Source of the DNA: Akebia trifoliata
Lineage: Eukaryota > Streptophyta > Magnoliopsida > Ranunculales > Lardizabalaceae
Assembly: GCA_017979445.1 (NCBI GenBank)
Contig: CM030706.1
Location: forward strand, 29,858,493 to 29,922,492
DNA length: 64,000 bases
Reading direction: 5' to 3'
The notes beneath the pieces were generated by a model. That model saw only the letters and a list, made by a program, of their open reading frames with translations, was not told the DNA's origin and searched no databases. The translations under genes were made by a program, and so were the position numbers. Positions 36,225-46,674 of this stretch are shown in pieces (position 1 is the first letter of the stretch; every line of letters starts with the position of its first letter).

Positions 36225-37129
36225 CACTACCAAACATATTTACTCAATACATCTAACATCCAAAATCAAGTATAATCACTATTAGCATCTCACGTATTCA
36301 TATTTCGAGTATTAAATTTATATTGTGGCAAATCAAACGAAGTATCTACACTAACCTCATTAGAAAGAAGATGGTCTCAATATGATTCCTACAAATGCAT
36401 TCCCATTGCCATCTAAACCATTCAAGTAATATTATTAACCATAAGAATCAAGAATCTTACAAAGAAATCTGCTAAGCAACTTTCAGTAATACATTTCAGA
36501 GAGTTGGATAGGAACAAAGTTTCTCACATATTTCGGAATCAGCAATGTAAGAAAACTTGTACCCAAGAGAGACCAATCCAATTCATAAAAATATGACCCC
36601 AACTTTTACAAGTGAATTTGTCATTTTTATAATTTACTATTTCGTTGATAAAATATTCACAATTTTGACATATCAACAATCTTCGTCAGTAATTTATCTA
36701 TGAATTCATTGATTATACAAGTGATAAATTCATTGAAAAAAAAAATGTTTTGAGAATTAAAGTGATTTGTGTACTAAAACCAGATTTTTGACATAAGTTG
36801 CACACGTCTTCTTTTTACATAGATTTTATTTTCACACCAACTTTTGCTAATCCCACCACCACAAGATGTGTGCTAATTATTTGTTGATTTACATATGAAT
36901 TGGGATTGGCATTAGCAAAAGTTGGGGTCATTTTTTTTACAAAAATCAAGATCCAAATAACAAAACAAATCAAGAGAGAGTTCAGAAAAAAAAAATTGCT
37001 CAAACAAAGGGATTCTGTAACAAGTAGAACACCCCCCCCCTCCACAAAAAAAAAAAAAACCATCAACATTATCTTTCAAGTTCAACAACTACAATAAAAT
37101 AAAATAAAAACAATCAATTTTCGTAAGAA
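36225..37129. other. Non-coding interior of the MULE
   Basis: AT-rich, no recognised protein. A gapped inverted repeat (CAACTTTTGCTAATCCCA at about 36838 against GGCATTAGCAAAAGTTGG at about 36910) is present. Poly-C and poly-A runs lie at 37029-37060. Confidence 0.4.
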
Positions 37130-37570
37130 TCGACAGTGAAAAAAAATACATGTTCGATCGAATTTGAGAGAGATTGATGGTGACGGCAAGAGAGGGTTGA
37201 GTGAGAGAGACGACGATGACTCCGAAGAAGACGAGATCTGAAGGCAGTTCAAACTATAACTTGAGAGAGATATCGACGATGTCGAGTTGTTTGATCTAAA
37301 ACTTGAGAGAGGAAGAGAGAGAGATGGAGAGCACGGAGCTTGGAAGAGGTTATAGATGTTCGTTATGTTTGAACAAACAAGATGGTTCGAAGAGAGAGAG
37401 GGAGTTAAAAGAGAATAAAAGAATTTTTTAGGGATCCGTTAATAATTACGATACGTTTTATTATAAAATCGTAATATTAGATCCAAACCGTCGGATGCGT
37501 TATAATATGACGCCCTGAAAACCTTGGCACGAAGCTCGGAAGAGGTTGGGGCCGCTGATATATAAATATA
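37130..37570. repeat. Right terminal inverted repeat of the MULE
   Basis: Reverse-complement counterpart of 30603-31080. The outer 41 bp (37518-37558) differs from the left end at three positions. The purine-rich block at 37150-37440 corresponds to the left pyrimidine-rich block. The outermost GCCGTTCAGC of the left end is shortened here. Confidence 0.65.
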
Positions 37571-37575
37571 TATGT

Positions 37576-37942
37576 GGGAACGGTTCAGCAACCCTAAAGT
37601 TTGCTAAACATTGGGCCAAACATTTTTCAAAACATAGGTTAGAAGGTTTGGAATGAGTTGATTTTTTGTGAGGATGATCTCTACGGTGAAGAGATCATCT
37701 TCTCCAAAAATCCACTCATTTTGAAATTTCTAACCCTAATTTACAAATTGAAGAATCATGGACCATCCAATTTTTGTAAATCGCTTTTGATAGGGTTAGA
37801 AATTTTGGAATAGGTTGATTTTTGGTGAAAATGATCTCCTCATCATAGAGATCATCCTCACAAAAAAATCAGCTCATTCCAAAACTTCTAACCCATGTTT
37901 TGAAAAATGTTTAGCAAACTTTAGGGCTGCTAAACCGCTCCC
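37576..37942. mobile_element. Fold-back element A
   Basis: Starts GGGAACGGTTCAGCAACCCT and ends GGGCTGCTAAACCGCTCCC, its near complement. It has two internal inverted pairs around GATCTCTACGGTGAAGAGATC and GATCTCCTCATCATAGAGATC. Confidence 0.75.
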
Positions 37943-38269
37943 TAAAGTTTGCCAAACATTTTTCAAAACATTGGTTAGAAGTTTTGGAATGAGCTGGTTT
38001 TTTTTTTTGTGAGGATGATCTCTATGATGAAGAGATCATCCCACCAAAAATCAGCCTATTTCAAAACTTCTAACCCCATCAAAAGTGATTACAAAAATTA
38101 TACGATTCTCGATTCCTCAATTTGTAAACTAGGATTAGAAATTTCAAAATGAGCTACTTTTTGGAGAGGATGATCTTTGCACCGTAGATATCATCCTCAC
38201 AAAAAATCAGCTCATTCCAAAGCTTCTAACTCACGTTTTGAAAAATGTTTGGCAAACTTTAGGCGCTCC
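37943..38269. mobile_element. Fold-back element B (end-truncated)
   Basis: Starts directly after A with TAAAGTTTGCCAAACATTTT and ends GGCAAACTTTAGGCGCTCC. The CGGTTCAGC end is lost on the left, and A and B abut without a TA spacer. Confidence 0.65.
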
Positions 38270-38282
38270 TTATATATATATA

Positions 38283-38513
38283 GGGGACGGTTCAGCAGCC
38301 CTAAAGTTTGCCAAGTTTGGTGCCAAACATTTTTCAAAATATGGGTTAGAAGCTTTGAAATGGGCTAATTTTTTGTGAGGATGATCTCTATGATGAGGAG
38401 GTCATCATCACCAAAAATCAGCATATTCCAAAACTTCTAACCCAATCAAAAGTGATTTACAAAAAATGTTTGGCACAAAACTTGGCAAACTTTAGGGTTG
38501 TCGAACTGCTCCC
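38283..38513. mobile_element. Fold-back element C
   Basis: Starts GGGGACGGTTCAGCAGCCCT and ends GGGTTGTCGAACTGCTCCC. TA runs lie on both sides (38270-38282 and 38514-38533). It is shorter than A, with only one central GATCTCTATGATGAGGAGGTC hairpin. Confidence 0.75.
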
Positions 38514-38533
38514 ATATATATATATATATATAT

Positions 38534-38945
38534 GGGGGGCGGTTCAAGGGCCATATGTAAAAACATATGAAAAAATAATGGTTTTTCAAAATATGGGTTA
38601 GAGGTTTTGAATTGAGCTGATTTTTTGCAAGGATAGTCACTATGATGAGAAGATCATCCTCACAAAAATTAGCTCAATCAGAAACTTCTAAATCCATCAA
38701 AAGTGATTTACAAATTATTAACAAAAATTGACAAAAAATCGACGGCCAACATTCTAAATCACTTTTAATGGGGTTAGAAGTTTTAGATTGAACTAATTTT
38801 ATTTTTTTTCGGATGATCTTCCCATCATAGAGATCATCCTCACAAAAAATCAGTTCAATCCAAAATTTCTAACTCATATTTAAAAATTTATTAATGTTAC
38901 ATTGTTTTTATATATGATTTCTTATGTGTCGTTGGACCTGACTCA
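38534..38945. mobile_element. Fold-back element D (diverged)
   Basis: Starts GGGGGGCGGTTCAAGGGCC. The right end (TCGTTGGACCTGACTC) is poorly matched. The centre keeps two GATGATCTT/GATCATCCTCAC inverted pairs. It is the most diverged copy. Confidence 0.6.
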
Positions 38946-38954
38946 TATATATAT

Positions 38955-39325
38955 GGGTCCCGTTCAGCAACAAACATTTTGGCAAAACATTTTTCAAAAC
39001 ATGGGTTAGAGGTTTTGGAATGGGCTGATTTTTGGTGAGGATGATCTCCTCACGGTAGAGATCATCCTCACCAAAACTCAGCTCATTCCAAAACTTCTAG
39101 CCCCAGTTTACAAGTTGAAAAATCGTGGACCGTCCATTTTTTGTAAACCATTTTTGATGGGGTTAGAAGTTTTGGAATGGGCTGATTTTTGGTGATGATG
39201 ATCTCCTCACCGTAGAGATCATCCTCACCAGGAGATCATCATCACCAAAAATCAGCCCATTCCAAAACCTCTAACCCATGTTTTGAAAAATATTTTGCCA
39301 AAATGTTTGTTGCTGAACATTTCCC
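38955..39325. mobile_element. Fold-back element E
   Basis: Starts GGGTCCCGTTCAGCAACAAA and ends TTTGTTGCTGAACATTTCCC. TA runs on both sides. A small direct duplication of GGAGATCATC(C/A)TCACC lies near 39232. Confidence 0.8.
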
Positions 39326-39341
39326 TATATATATATATATA

Positions 39342-39721
39342 GGGTCCCGTTCGGCACCCTAAGTTTTACCACACACTTTAACAAACGCGTTTTGTCCTAC
39401 ATGGGTTAGAAGTTTCGGAATGGGCTGATTTTTGGTGAGGATGATCTCTATGATGAGGAGATCATCCTCACCAAAAATCATCTCATTCCAAAACTTCTAA
39501 CCCCATCAAAAATGATTTACAAAAAATGGACGGTCCACGATTTTTCAACTTGTAAACATGGGGCTAAACATTTCGGAATGGGCTGATTTTTGGGGAGGAT
39601 GATCTTCTAATCATAGAGATCATCCTCATCAAAAATCAGCCCATTCCAAAACTTCTAACCCATGTAGGACAAAAATGTTTGTTAAAGTGTGTGGTAAAAC
39701 TTAGGGTGCTGAACATTTCCC
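39342..39721. mobile_element. Fold-back element F
   Basis: Starts GGGTCCCGTTCGGCACCCTA and ends TTAGGGTGCTGAACATTTCC. The terminal inverted repeat continues through GTTTTACCACACACTTTAAC. TA runs on both sides. Confidence 0.8.
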
Positions 39722-39734
39722 ATATATATATATA

Positions 39735-39935
39735 GGGGGGCGTTCAATGGCCAACTTTTTGGCAAACTTTTTGGCAAAACATTTTTCAAAACATGAGTTA
39801 GAGGTTTTGGAATGAGCTGATTTTTGGTGAGGATGATCTCTACGGTGAGGAGATCATCATCACCAAAAATCAGCCCATTCCAAAACCTCTAACTCATATT
39901 TTGAAAAATGTTTTGCCAAAAAGTTTGCCTTACCC
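39735..39935. mobile_element. Fold-back element G (short)
   Basis: Starts GGGGGGCGTTCAATGGCCAA and ends GCCAAAAAGTTTGCCTTACCC, followed by TATACATATATATA. Its central hairpin GATCTCTACGGTGAGGAGATC is the cleanest of the set. Confidence 0.75.
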
Positions 39936-42900
39936 ATATACATATATATATTAATGTGCCCTTCAATCAAATGGTTGATCAGAAGACCTGCTTCCACAAA
40001 GACCCTTCCCATTGTCAGATTATAACCACTTTGTGGTTTGTCCATTACACCCTTTTGCATGACCAACCATGGTGTAATGAACACGTGTTTCCACCGACGA
40101 AAATTTTTAATCTACAAATTCTTACCCTGTAGTACAGACTCTAGTGTTGTCCGGTCTCCAGAGAACGTTTCGGGAACGGTGGATGCTTTTGTGTCCAACA
40201 ATTAATGAGATAGTGACATGTGAACTAAGAGGGTATAGGTTACCTGTAGAATCGGTAACTCTTTTAAAAGAATATTAAAAGGAAAAAACTGTGGGCACAA
40301 GTTTCTCGATGCACGTGCATAGATTCATGGAAATTGAGCCGGTTCTTTTACATATAACCGCCAAATTTCTTTAATCCACAGCTTGACACGTATACAGTTT
40401 TTTGTTGTGGTCATTGTGCATCTAAATTCATCGCCGAATCTTGTTTGGGCGATTTTGAGTGTGGGCCCACTAACACAACGTCGATGAATTTGGGTATTTT
40501 TCATCATGATTGAGAAAAATTATTTTAAAAACTCCGGATTTCAAATCTTTCATGAAAAATACTCAAACGTAACAATGATGATAACTAATTAGGTCAAATT
40601 TTGGTATATGGTTCATAAATAATGTTTCATATGGCATTCTTTTGGGTCTTGAGATCTGGGCCTCTTAAGGTTGTGAATGTTCAAGTTTGTGCAGTCCAAG
40701 CTCACAGGCAGATTTACATTGGGGGTAGTGGGAGCACTTGCCCCCTCAAGAATTTTAAAAAGTCTATAGATTAATGAATTACTACGATAGATATTATCAG
40801 TCGACAAAAAATTCATCACTTAAAGCCTCACACAAAAAAAATTCAACTCTTAGTTATTCCCACAAAATATTTTTTTCACTTTAAGTTGCCCTCAAAATAA
40901 AATTTCTACTCTTAGTTGCCCCTACATGGGCAAAATCCTCGCTCACATTTTCAGATTGCGATTGATCCTCGTTGCACAAATGTGCTTTCTTAGGTGAAAT
41001 TTGATTTAAACCCATTTTTACTTATAAGAATAAGTTCAAACTTAAATCCTGAGTCCAATTCAGTCTTTAAACGGTAAAACTAAGTTGTTATTCCAATTTT
41101 AACAAAACCCAAAAAAGGAGAGCGAAGGAATGAAACTCGAATGTCTATGAGAAGATAGAACCAATTTGACCAAGTCCAACTTATGGGAGAGTATTAGATC
41201 TAGATCCATGTCGAGGTTTCGGCTCTGTAGTCAATCCATAATTATGTTTCTTGATTACCAACATGTGACTCCAACAAATAAAATTGATATTATTGCCCTG
41301 TTCTATCAAATGCATCATTTAATTTTATTATTCTAAATAGTTTACGAAGTATTTTTGAATCATATCGTTGTCGCAATGATGGTAATAAATCCTACTTAGC
41401 TACTTAGACCAATATTGCCAAGTTGAACTAACATTTTGCTTTTGACTTTTTTTTTTATTATTATTATAATGGAAGTAACTTGACTCATGCTCCAAGTGCA
41501 AGTTACATTTTAAGAGTTTTAAATGCATGCTCATGTTTTTTAAGACAACCACTTTACTTTATTCGAAGAAGTTGATTGAAATTAACGATTTTAGAGAAGC
41601 GTATGAGAAGTATACCTCGAGCTACATTTCAATTTTTAATGAAAATTATTTTATTTATATATGCATTGGGTTGTGTAGTAATATAACTAATCAACACACT
41701 TCCATAGAACAATTGCTACAACTTAAATATTGCATATTCAAAATCTCAAGTGTATGCTATGTAGCGAAGTAATAAAATCTCATGATTGAAAGAAATTAAA
41801 CCTAAACTACTAAAAAAAATGAATTTTTCACACTTTCGCATAGAGCAAAAAAAATAAAAAACGAGTTTGAAATAAAAATTAAAAGGTTCAAGGCATGGGA
41901 GATTCATTCAAAAATCTATACTTCTATTTTTGACTATTTTTTTCTCAATTAGTTTTGAATAAAGATTCTCTCTATCCAGATGATATAATAATTAAATTAA
42001 GAAATTTATTTGTCAAAATATTTTGAAAATTTTAAAGTTGTCACGTGTAACACACTCAACTATCAAATGAATTTTCTAAGCCTTCAATATAATATTCATT
42101 ATAATGAATCAAAGAAAATTTTCAAGCATTCAATGTAATGACTATAAATAAAAATTCATAATTTTTTTTATAGATATGCAATTTAATCAAATAATTAACT
42201 TACCTTTAGAGCGAGAACTTGTAAAATCCAATTACACCATTAAGTCGGCAACAAAAAATTATAACGAATGGAGTACTTATTCGTCAAATTTCGAGTCTAG
42301 AAAGTCGAGTTACTGTCAAATAAAAATAAATAAAAAAATATCAATAATAGCCCTCCAACTTTTTATAAAAGAATAAACTTATTCTTTTATTTCATTTTCT
42401 TCTCCAAAGAACCTAAAACTAGTCGATTGACACCCAAGGATTTCCCACCCTCTTATTTTCTAGATCCGCCACGAACGAACCACCGTTGATCATCGACGAA
42501 AGAAGAAAAGTTGTTAGCGCCAACAAACTCTACAACCTCACCACCTTTGATCTTCATTTTTATTTTGTTCTCTTCGTCTCTCATCAAAAACCAGCAAGTG
42601 GATTTTAATACCACCCACTCAGAGTTTCATCAAGCTAGGACACGAGTTATTCTTCGTCGTAAAAGAAAGAAGAACACCGTCGTCGAGAGCTTCGCAACTA
42701 ATCCTTTTTTTTTACACCCAAGTCCATCCAACCTCAAGTTTCGTGTTGTCCACATCAACTTCTGTGATGTCTAACATTGATTTCTATACTAGCTCACCAT
42801 TTCGGACAACCACGAACTTCAGTAGAAGACTCTTAATTTCTATTGGTAATTGTAGATTGTGAAAAATTACATTTAGGATTTTATCAAAAAAATTATATGT

Positions 42901-43438
42901 ATTTTAAATTGTAGAATTCTTTTTATTTATTTCAAATTCACGTGAAGCCTTTCATGTTTTATGTGTTTTTATCAAATTGTAACAATAGATCAATGGGTGG
43001 GATAATTGATTAAAAAATCAACAAAGAAATCCAAAGAAAATTGGGCAAAAATCAAATTTTAGCACAATCTGAGATTTGTTGTCAACGCCGCAGTTAGGCA
43101 CTGATAGTGCCACCATTAGAAAGTTTTTTTGACAGAAAATGATTTTTTCTTTTTTGTTTTACTCTCTCTATCACTTATATGTATTTTTATTTCATTAAAA
43201 ATATTTAAGTAAATGTCTTACTTAAAGTTTTTTAATAAAATTAAGGTTTTACCTCCCCCCATTTCGAAACAATGGAAATAGTTTCAAAATCCAAATCTCA
43301 AAATATTAAAATCTAATTTTTTGTTTCAAGAACAAAATGTAAATTTCAACATTTTCGTCAAATTTTCATAACTAAATATATTTTGTGTGGACATGGGATT
43401 TTTAACATTTTAAAACATCCCTCCGTTTTGGGGTGTTT
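39936..43438. other. Unassigned AT-rich stretch
   Basis: No gene or full element recognised. GGGAGCACTTGCCCCC (about 40730) and CTAGATCCGCCAC (42462) recall the ends of decayed plant transposons, but no terminal repeats could be paired. The open frame at 42511-42774 has no recognisable domain. Confidence 0.4.
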
Positions 43439-43586
43439 TGGAGTCGCCACCATTCAAATTGGTAAATGGGTGTGAATGGTCACCCGATGTTGCATTTTTC
43501 GAAAATCATATATTTTGTATGTTTGATGACTCTCGTTGGATAATGCATGTGGCCCAACCTTTGATTCAAGGTAAGGGGGTCCATTT

Positions 43587-43621
43587 ATGGAGTAGGGAAG
43601 GTGTTAGGCACCCTACTCCAT
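43587..43621 (-). promoter_or_regulatory. LTR stem-loop, TGCCTAACACCTT loop (copy 3)
   Basis: ATGGAGTAGGG (43587-43597) pairs perfectly with CCCTACTCCAT (43611-43621) around a 13-nt loop that reads TGCCTAACACCTT in the sense direction. The position is about 150 bp from the LTR 3' end, probably in U5, so it would be in the transcript leader. Confidence 0.75.
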
Positions 43622-44091
43622 CTACGTAATGTGGTAACCTCGGATTTTGTCTTTTTTAAAATAAAGGAAAATAAAATCGAAAACGATTTGATGTGTGCCC
43701 TCAAGCGTGAGGGACTTTTGATATTGGTTCAAATCATTTAGGGCACACTTATGAAGAAGGGGCCCTTTGGTGATTTAAATCATCGTGGTGTGTGTGAATG
43801 TGTAGAGAAGGGGAGAGTAGAAGAGGGGAGTTGAGGGGTATTATTTGTTCAAACCCACCTTGCTCTAATCTTGATTTTCTTTTGACTTTTCTTGATGTTC
43901 TCCTTTGAGTCTTCTTTTCTTTTCTTCCTTCATTTGTTTGAGAGAAGGTTGAGAATTGAGAGTGGTAAGATGAGTTGAGAATTGATGGTGGTTATGAGGT
44001 AGAGTAAGAGTAGAGAGTTGAGGTGAGTTGTGATTTTTTAGAGATTTTTTGTCAAATTTTCATTAATTGTTGTGAGGGGAGAATGGAGGGG

Positions 44092-44099
44092 TTTTTATA
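44092..44099 (-). promoter_or_regulatory. LTR TATA box (minus strand)
   Basis: CTCTATAAAAACCCC on the minus strand, about 1.04 kb from the LTR start, is at nearly the same offset as the TATA box in the plus-strand LTR (18906). Confidence 0.55.
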
Positions 44100-44602
44100 G
44101 AGGTTGGGGGGTATTTTGAGGGTATAATTGGATGAAAGATGAGAATAGTGGATGATGGCATGGGTTTTAGAGAAGAAGAGTGTGAAATTTGATATGGAAA
44201 TGAGGGTAATTTTGTAATGAAGGAAATGGGTTATTTTTTAACCCAAATGGTTTGGATCTTACCCAAATCCATTTGGGTAGAGTATTTGGTGGGGTGAGAT
44301 GAGTGATGGTTGATGGGGGAATAGGGGGTGTAAGGGAGTTGTTTGGAAAATGAGTGTTGAGATGGTTGAAGAGGTAAGGTGTTTAATTTTGGGGGATGAG
44401 TGGTGTAAAAGGTTGATTGGTTGGATTTTGGGAGAATTGAAGGGATGACATGTGACAAATGGAGAGATGAAGAGATTGGTTGATTGGTGATGGTGGTTGT
44501 TTAATTAGAGAGAAGGGTATGGGGGTGATGGTGGGAGGTATGGGTTGAGGTGATTTTATAGGAGTGTCTTAAGGGAAAGTGATAGATTGAGGTGTGGGAG
44601 AT

Positions 44603-44730
44603 ATTGGTTGTGATGTGGGTGGTTGATGGTATTAGAGAATGGGGAATAGGTTAGGGTATGTAGGGTATTGGTTGTGATGTTGGTGGTTGATGATGTTAGA
44701 GGATGGGGAATAGGTTAGGTTAGGGTAGGG
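44603..44730. repeat. 64-bp tandem duplication in the 3' LTR
   Basis: ATTGGTTGTGATGTGGGTGG at 44603 recurs as ATTGGTTGTGATGTTGGTGG at 44667. Both run through GGGGAATAGGTTAGG with few differences. It lies in U3, upstream of the TATA box in element orientation. Confidence 0.8.
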
Positions 44731-45139
44731 TTATGGGTTGAGTTGATTTTTGGAGGGAAGTGATGGAGTTGGTTGATTTTTTAGAGAAAGGTGATGGAGA
44801 TGGGTGATTAAATGAGGGAGGTGGGAGGGGATGATGACATGTGTCATCTTTTGGTGTTGAATTGGTGATTGGTTTGATGTAGATGATTGGTTGGATTGGA
44901 TTTGGGTAGTGAATTGGGCTTAGGTTATAAGTTGGGCTTAGGTTGGGTTGGGTTTATGTTGGATTGCATTATAGAATAGGATAGTTTTGATTTTAGGTTG
45001 GGTTTAGGTGTGGGCTTGGACCATTTATGGATAGGGGAATAGGATTCTTGAAAGCATGGGCTTTGTGAGCCCAATACGTTTTATTATTATTTTTTTGGCA
45101 TTTTTGCGTCGAGGACCCGCTAAAATTTGGGTGTCTACA

Positions 45140-45153
45140 GCTGCCCCTCTATG
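45140..45153 (-). promoter_or_regulatory. Polypurine tract
   Basis: On the minus strand GCATAGAGGGGCAGC precedes the LTR start directly. It would prime plus-strand DNA synthesis in an active element. Confidence 0.65.
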
Positions 45154-45483
45154 CAAGAATTGCGTGCAAAGAACTGCAAAGAATAGACGAAACCCTGATT
45201 TGTGCGGGTCCGAAGATTTTGCTCAGACAAGTTTTGAAAATACTGATTTAGTTTGATGATAAGAAGCGGCTACCCAAGCACGGGGTCTGACAGGGTGAGC
45301 CTTTTAATTTCCTTGACCTCGTGACGTGGAGCTCGTGTGAGGTCTCGGATTTGTGATGGTTTGAAGAAAAACTTTGAAACGAGAGTTTTCTAACGAGTCT
45401 GGAACAAATTTGAATTTCACTTTTGCAAACATGTTATTTTTTCGTATTTTTGATATTTTTGAATTTTTGAATTTTTGTTTATT

Positions 45484-45565
45484 TTTTTTTTATTTTTGAT
45501 TTCTTTTTGTTTTTGATTTTTTTGATTTTTTTTTTTTTTTTTTTTTTTTTATTTTTTTTTTTTTG
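45484..45565. repeat. Poly-T tract (poly-A on the element strand)
   Basis: About 80 bp of almost pure T with a few A, G and C. It lies between the 3' LTR and hairpin cluster A. The 134-residue frame from 45507 begins with translated poly-T and is not a gene. Confidence 0.85.
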
Positions 45566-45567
45566 TG

Positions 45568-45705
45568 TTCCGTTCTTGAAGCACGGACTGTTTAAACTTT
45601 ATTCGGTCTGTGCTTCAAACACGGACTCTATTTTAAACATTTTCGGTCTGTGCATGAAGCACGGACTGCGCAAAATTAATTTAGTCTGTGCTTCATGCAC
45701 GGACC
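45568..45705. repeat. Hairpin cluster A: four GTCCGTG/CACGGAC palindromes
   Basis: Four copies at about 37-bp spacing, for example GTCTGTGCATGAAGCACGGA and GTCTGTGCTTCATGCACGGA. Arms GTC(C/T)GTG and CACGGAC flank a 6-8 nt loop. The cluster lies immediately upstream of the 5' leader of the plus-strand PMD gene. Confidence 0.85.
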
Positions 45706-45724
45706 AAAACATTTTTAAAAATCG

Positions 45725-45913
45725 AACGTCGCGCCTAGATGTTTTCACTTGGCTATTCCGTTTTGTCTTCTCCTCTGGTTCTTTATCTCCCTTTCTTATT
45801 GCTCTCTTGCGATCTTGGGTGGTCGAGGAGGCTTGTTGGGCGCTTGGAGACTTGGATTTGGAGCACTTTTGGTATTCCTTTGGGCTTCTTCTTAGTCTTC
45901 TTCTTCGATAGAG
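45725..45913 (+). other. Putative non-coding first exon of the PMD gene
   Basis: A pyrimidine-rich leader (TCTTCTCCTCTGGTTC, then CTTCTTCTTAGTCTTCTTC) ends GATAGAG followed by GTTAGT, a good splice donor. The matching acceptor TTTTACATGTAG lies directly before the ATG at 46675. A 5'UTR intron of about 760 bp is common in plant genes. No convincing TATA box was fixed. This is inference from splice signals. Confidence 0.45.
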
Positions 45914-46674
45914 GTTAGTTTATCTTTCTTTCTTTTTAATTTCCTTTTAATTTTGAAACCTCTTTCGCATGACCACCTATTTCAAACAATTCATGACAAA
46001 CACACAAACCTCGTTGCATGCATGCTTGTTGGAATGGAATTCCTGTTTATGCCTTTGCCATGTTTGTCTTTTTGAAACTTCTATAGCATGAAAACCCGGA
46101 TACATGTTTATTTTATATATTTCCTTTGCCTTGCTTACTCACCCATAATCATGAAATCCTGTTATGTGTGCATCATGATTTTATTTCGCTTTTCATGTTC
46201 TTTTGGATGTCTTCATCGAAATGTTTGTGGCATGACTATTGCGATTTATGCTCTTTTAGAACCCATTGGATTTGCCTCGAACTTCGGAGTAGGTTCCTTA
46301 GATGTAGGTGTGATTAGTTGGTGGTGGGCTTTGGGAAATGATTGGGATAATGGTTAAGCCATCGAGTGGGAGGATTTGAGTGTTTTTGTGGGAGGTTAGG
46401 CATAGGTTGGGGTTGGTTTTCAAGGCTCGAGGTGGTGAGGAGTGGTTAGTGGAGACAGATAGGTGGAACCTTGATTTGTGGGGGTGTCTTCACTTGGTTG
46501 GGTTAATTTCTTGGTCGTTGGTAGGTTTTGGATTCGGGTTAAGGCTTTGGTTTGTTGATGGGTTCTAGTTTGGGCCAAGGTTTTCGTAGTTGGTTTGATT
46601 TAGGTTAATGGGTTTGATCTTGGTTAGGGCTTTTGGTCTGGGCTTTTATTAGGGTAGTTGGCTTTTACATGTAG

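Larger units (their letters stand above)
30603..37570. mobile_element. Pack-MULE-like composite element, ~7.0 kb
   Basis: The two ends are inverted copies. TCAGCGACCCC then AACCTCTTCCAAGCTTTG and TGCCAAGGTTTT at about 30626-30667 is repeated in reverse complement at 37518-37558 with three mismatches. Further in, pyrimidine-rich blocks (30775-31060) resemble the reverse complement of 37150-37440, giving long, diverged terminal repeats of about 450 bp as in Mutator-like elements. Inside are an internally deleted FAR1/MULE-type transposase (minus) and fragments of at least four unrelated plant genes (RNase H1 N-domain, 2-hydroxy-acid oxidase, UDP-glycosyltransferase, shaggy-like kinase). That content is the hallmark of Pack-MULEs. 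It could not move without a transposase from elsewhere. A target-site duplication is not clear because both ends lie in TA-rich sequence. Confidence 0.7.
37576..39935. repeat. Array of seven fold-back (MITE-like) elements
   Basis: The whole 2.36 kb consists of copies of one palindromic design placed end to end, most separated by TA runs of 8-20 bp. Each copy begins near GGG(A/T)(A/C)CGTTCAGC or a variant, then ACATTTTTCAAAACAT, GGTTAGAAGTTTTGGAATG, GCTGATTTTTGGTGAGGATG, ATCTC, a centre, and then the same sequence in reverse complement. Several copies could form hairpins of 100-180 bp per arm. No protein is encoded. The terminal CGTTCAGC(A/G)-CCC is shared with the left end of the adjacent MULE, so that transposase family may have mobilised them (inference). 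Confidence 0.85.
43439..45139 (-). mobile_element. 3' LTR of the large Tat element (1.70 kb)
   Basis: On the minus strand it starts TGTAGACACCCAAATTTT at 45139, right after a polypurine tract, and ends near GGTGGCGACTCCA at 43439. It contains a TATA box (about 44092-44099), a perfect 11-bp stem-loop (43587-43621) and G/T-rich repeats (43980-44960). The flank TGTTT (43434-43438) is the expected target-site duplication, but the partner lies beyond the window. Confidence 0.7.

Noticed and set aside
40700..42475. Decayed hAT-type transposon
   Set aside because: Some end-like motifs were seen, but no terminal inverted repeat pair, target duplication or transposase fragment.
45507..45911. 134-residue plus-strand ORF starting with poly-Phe
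   Set aside because: The first third is translated poly-T, then the hairpin cluster and the PMD leader.
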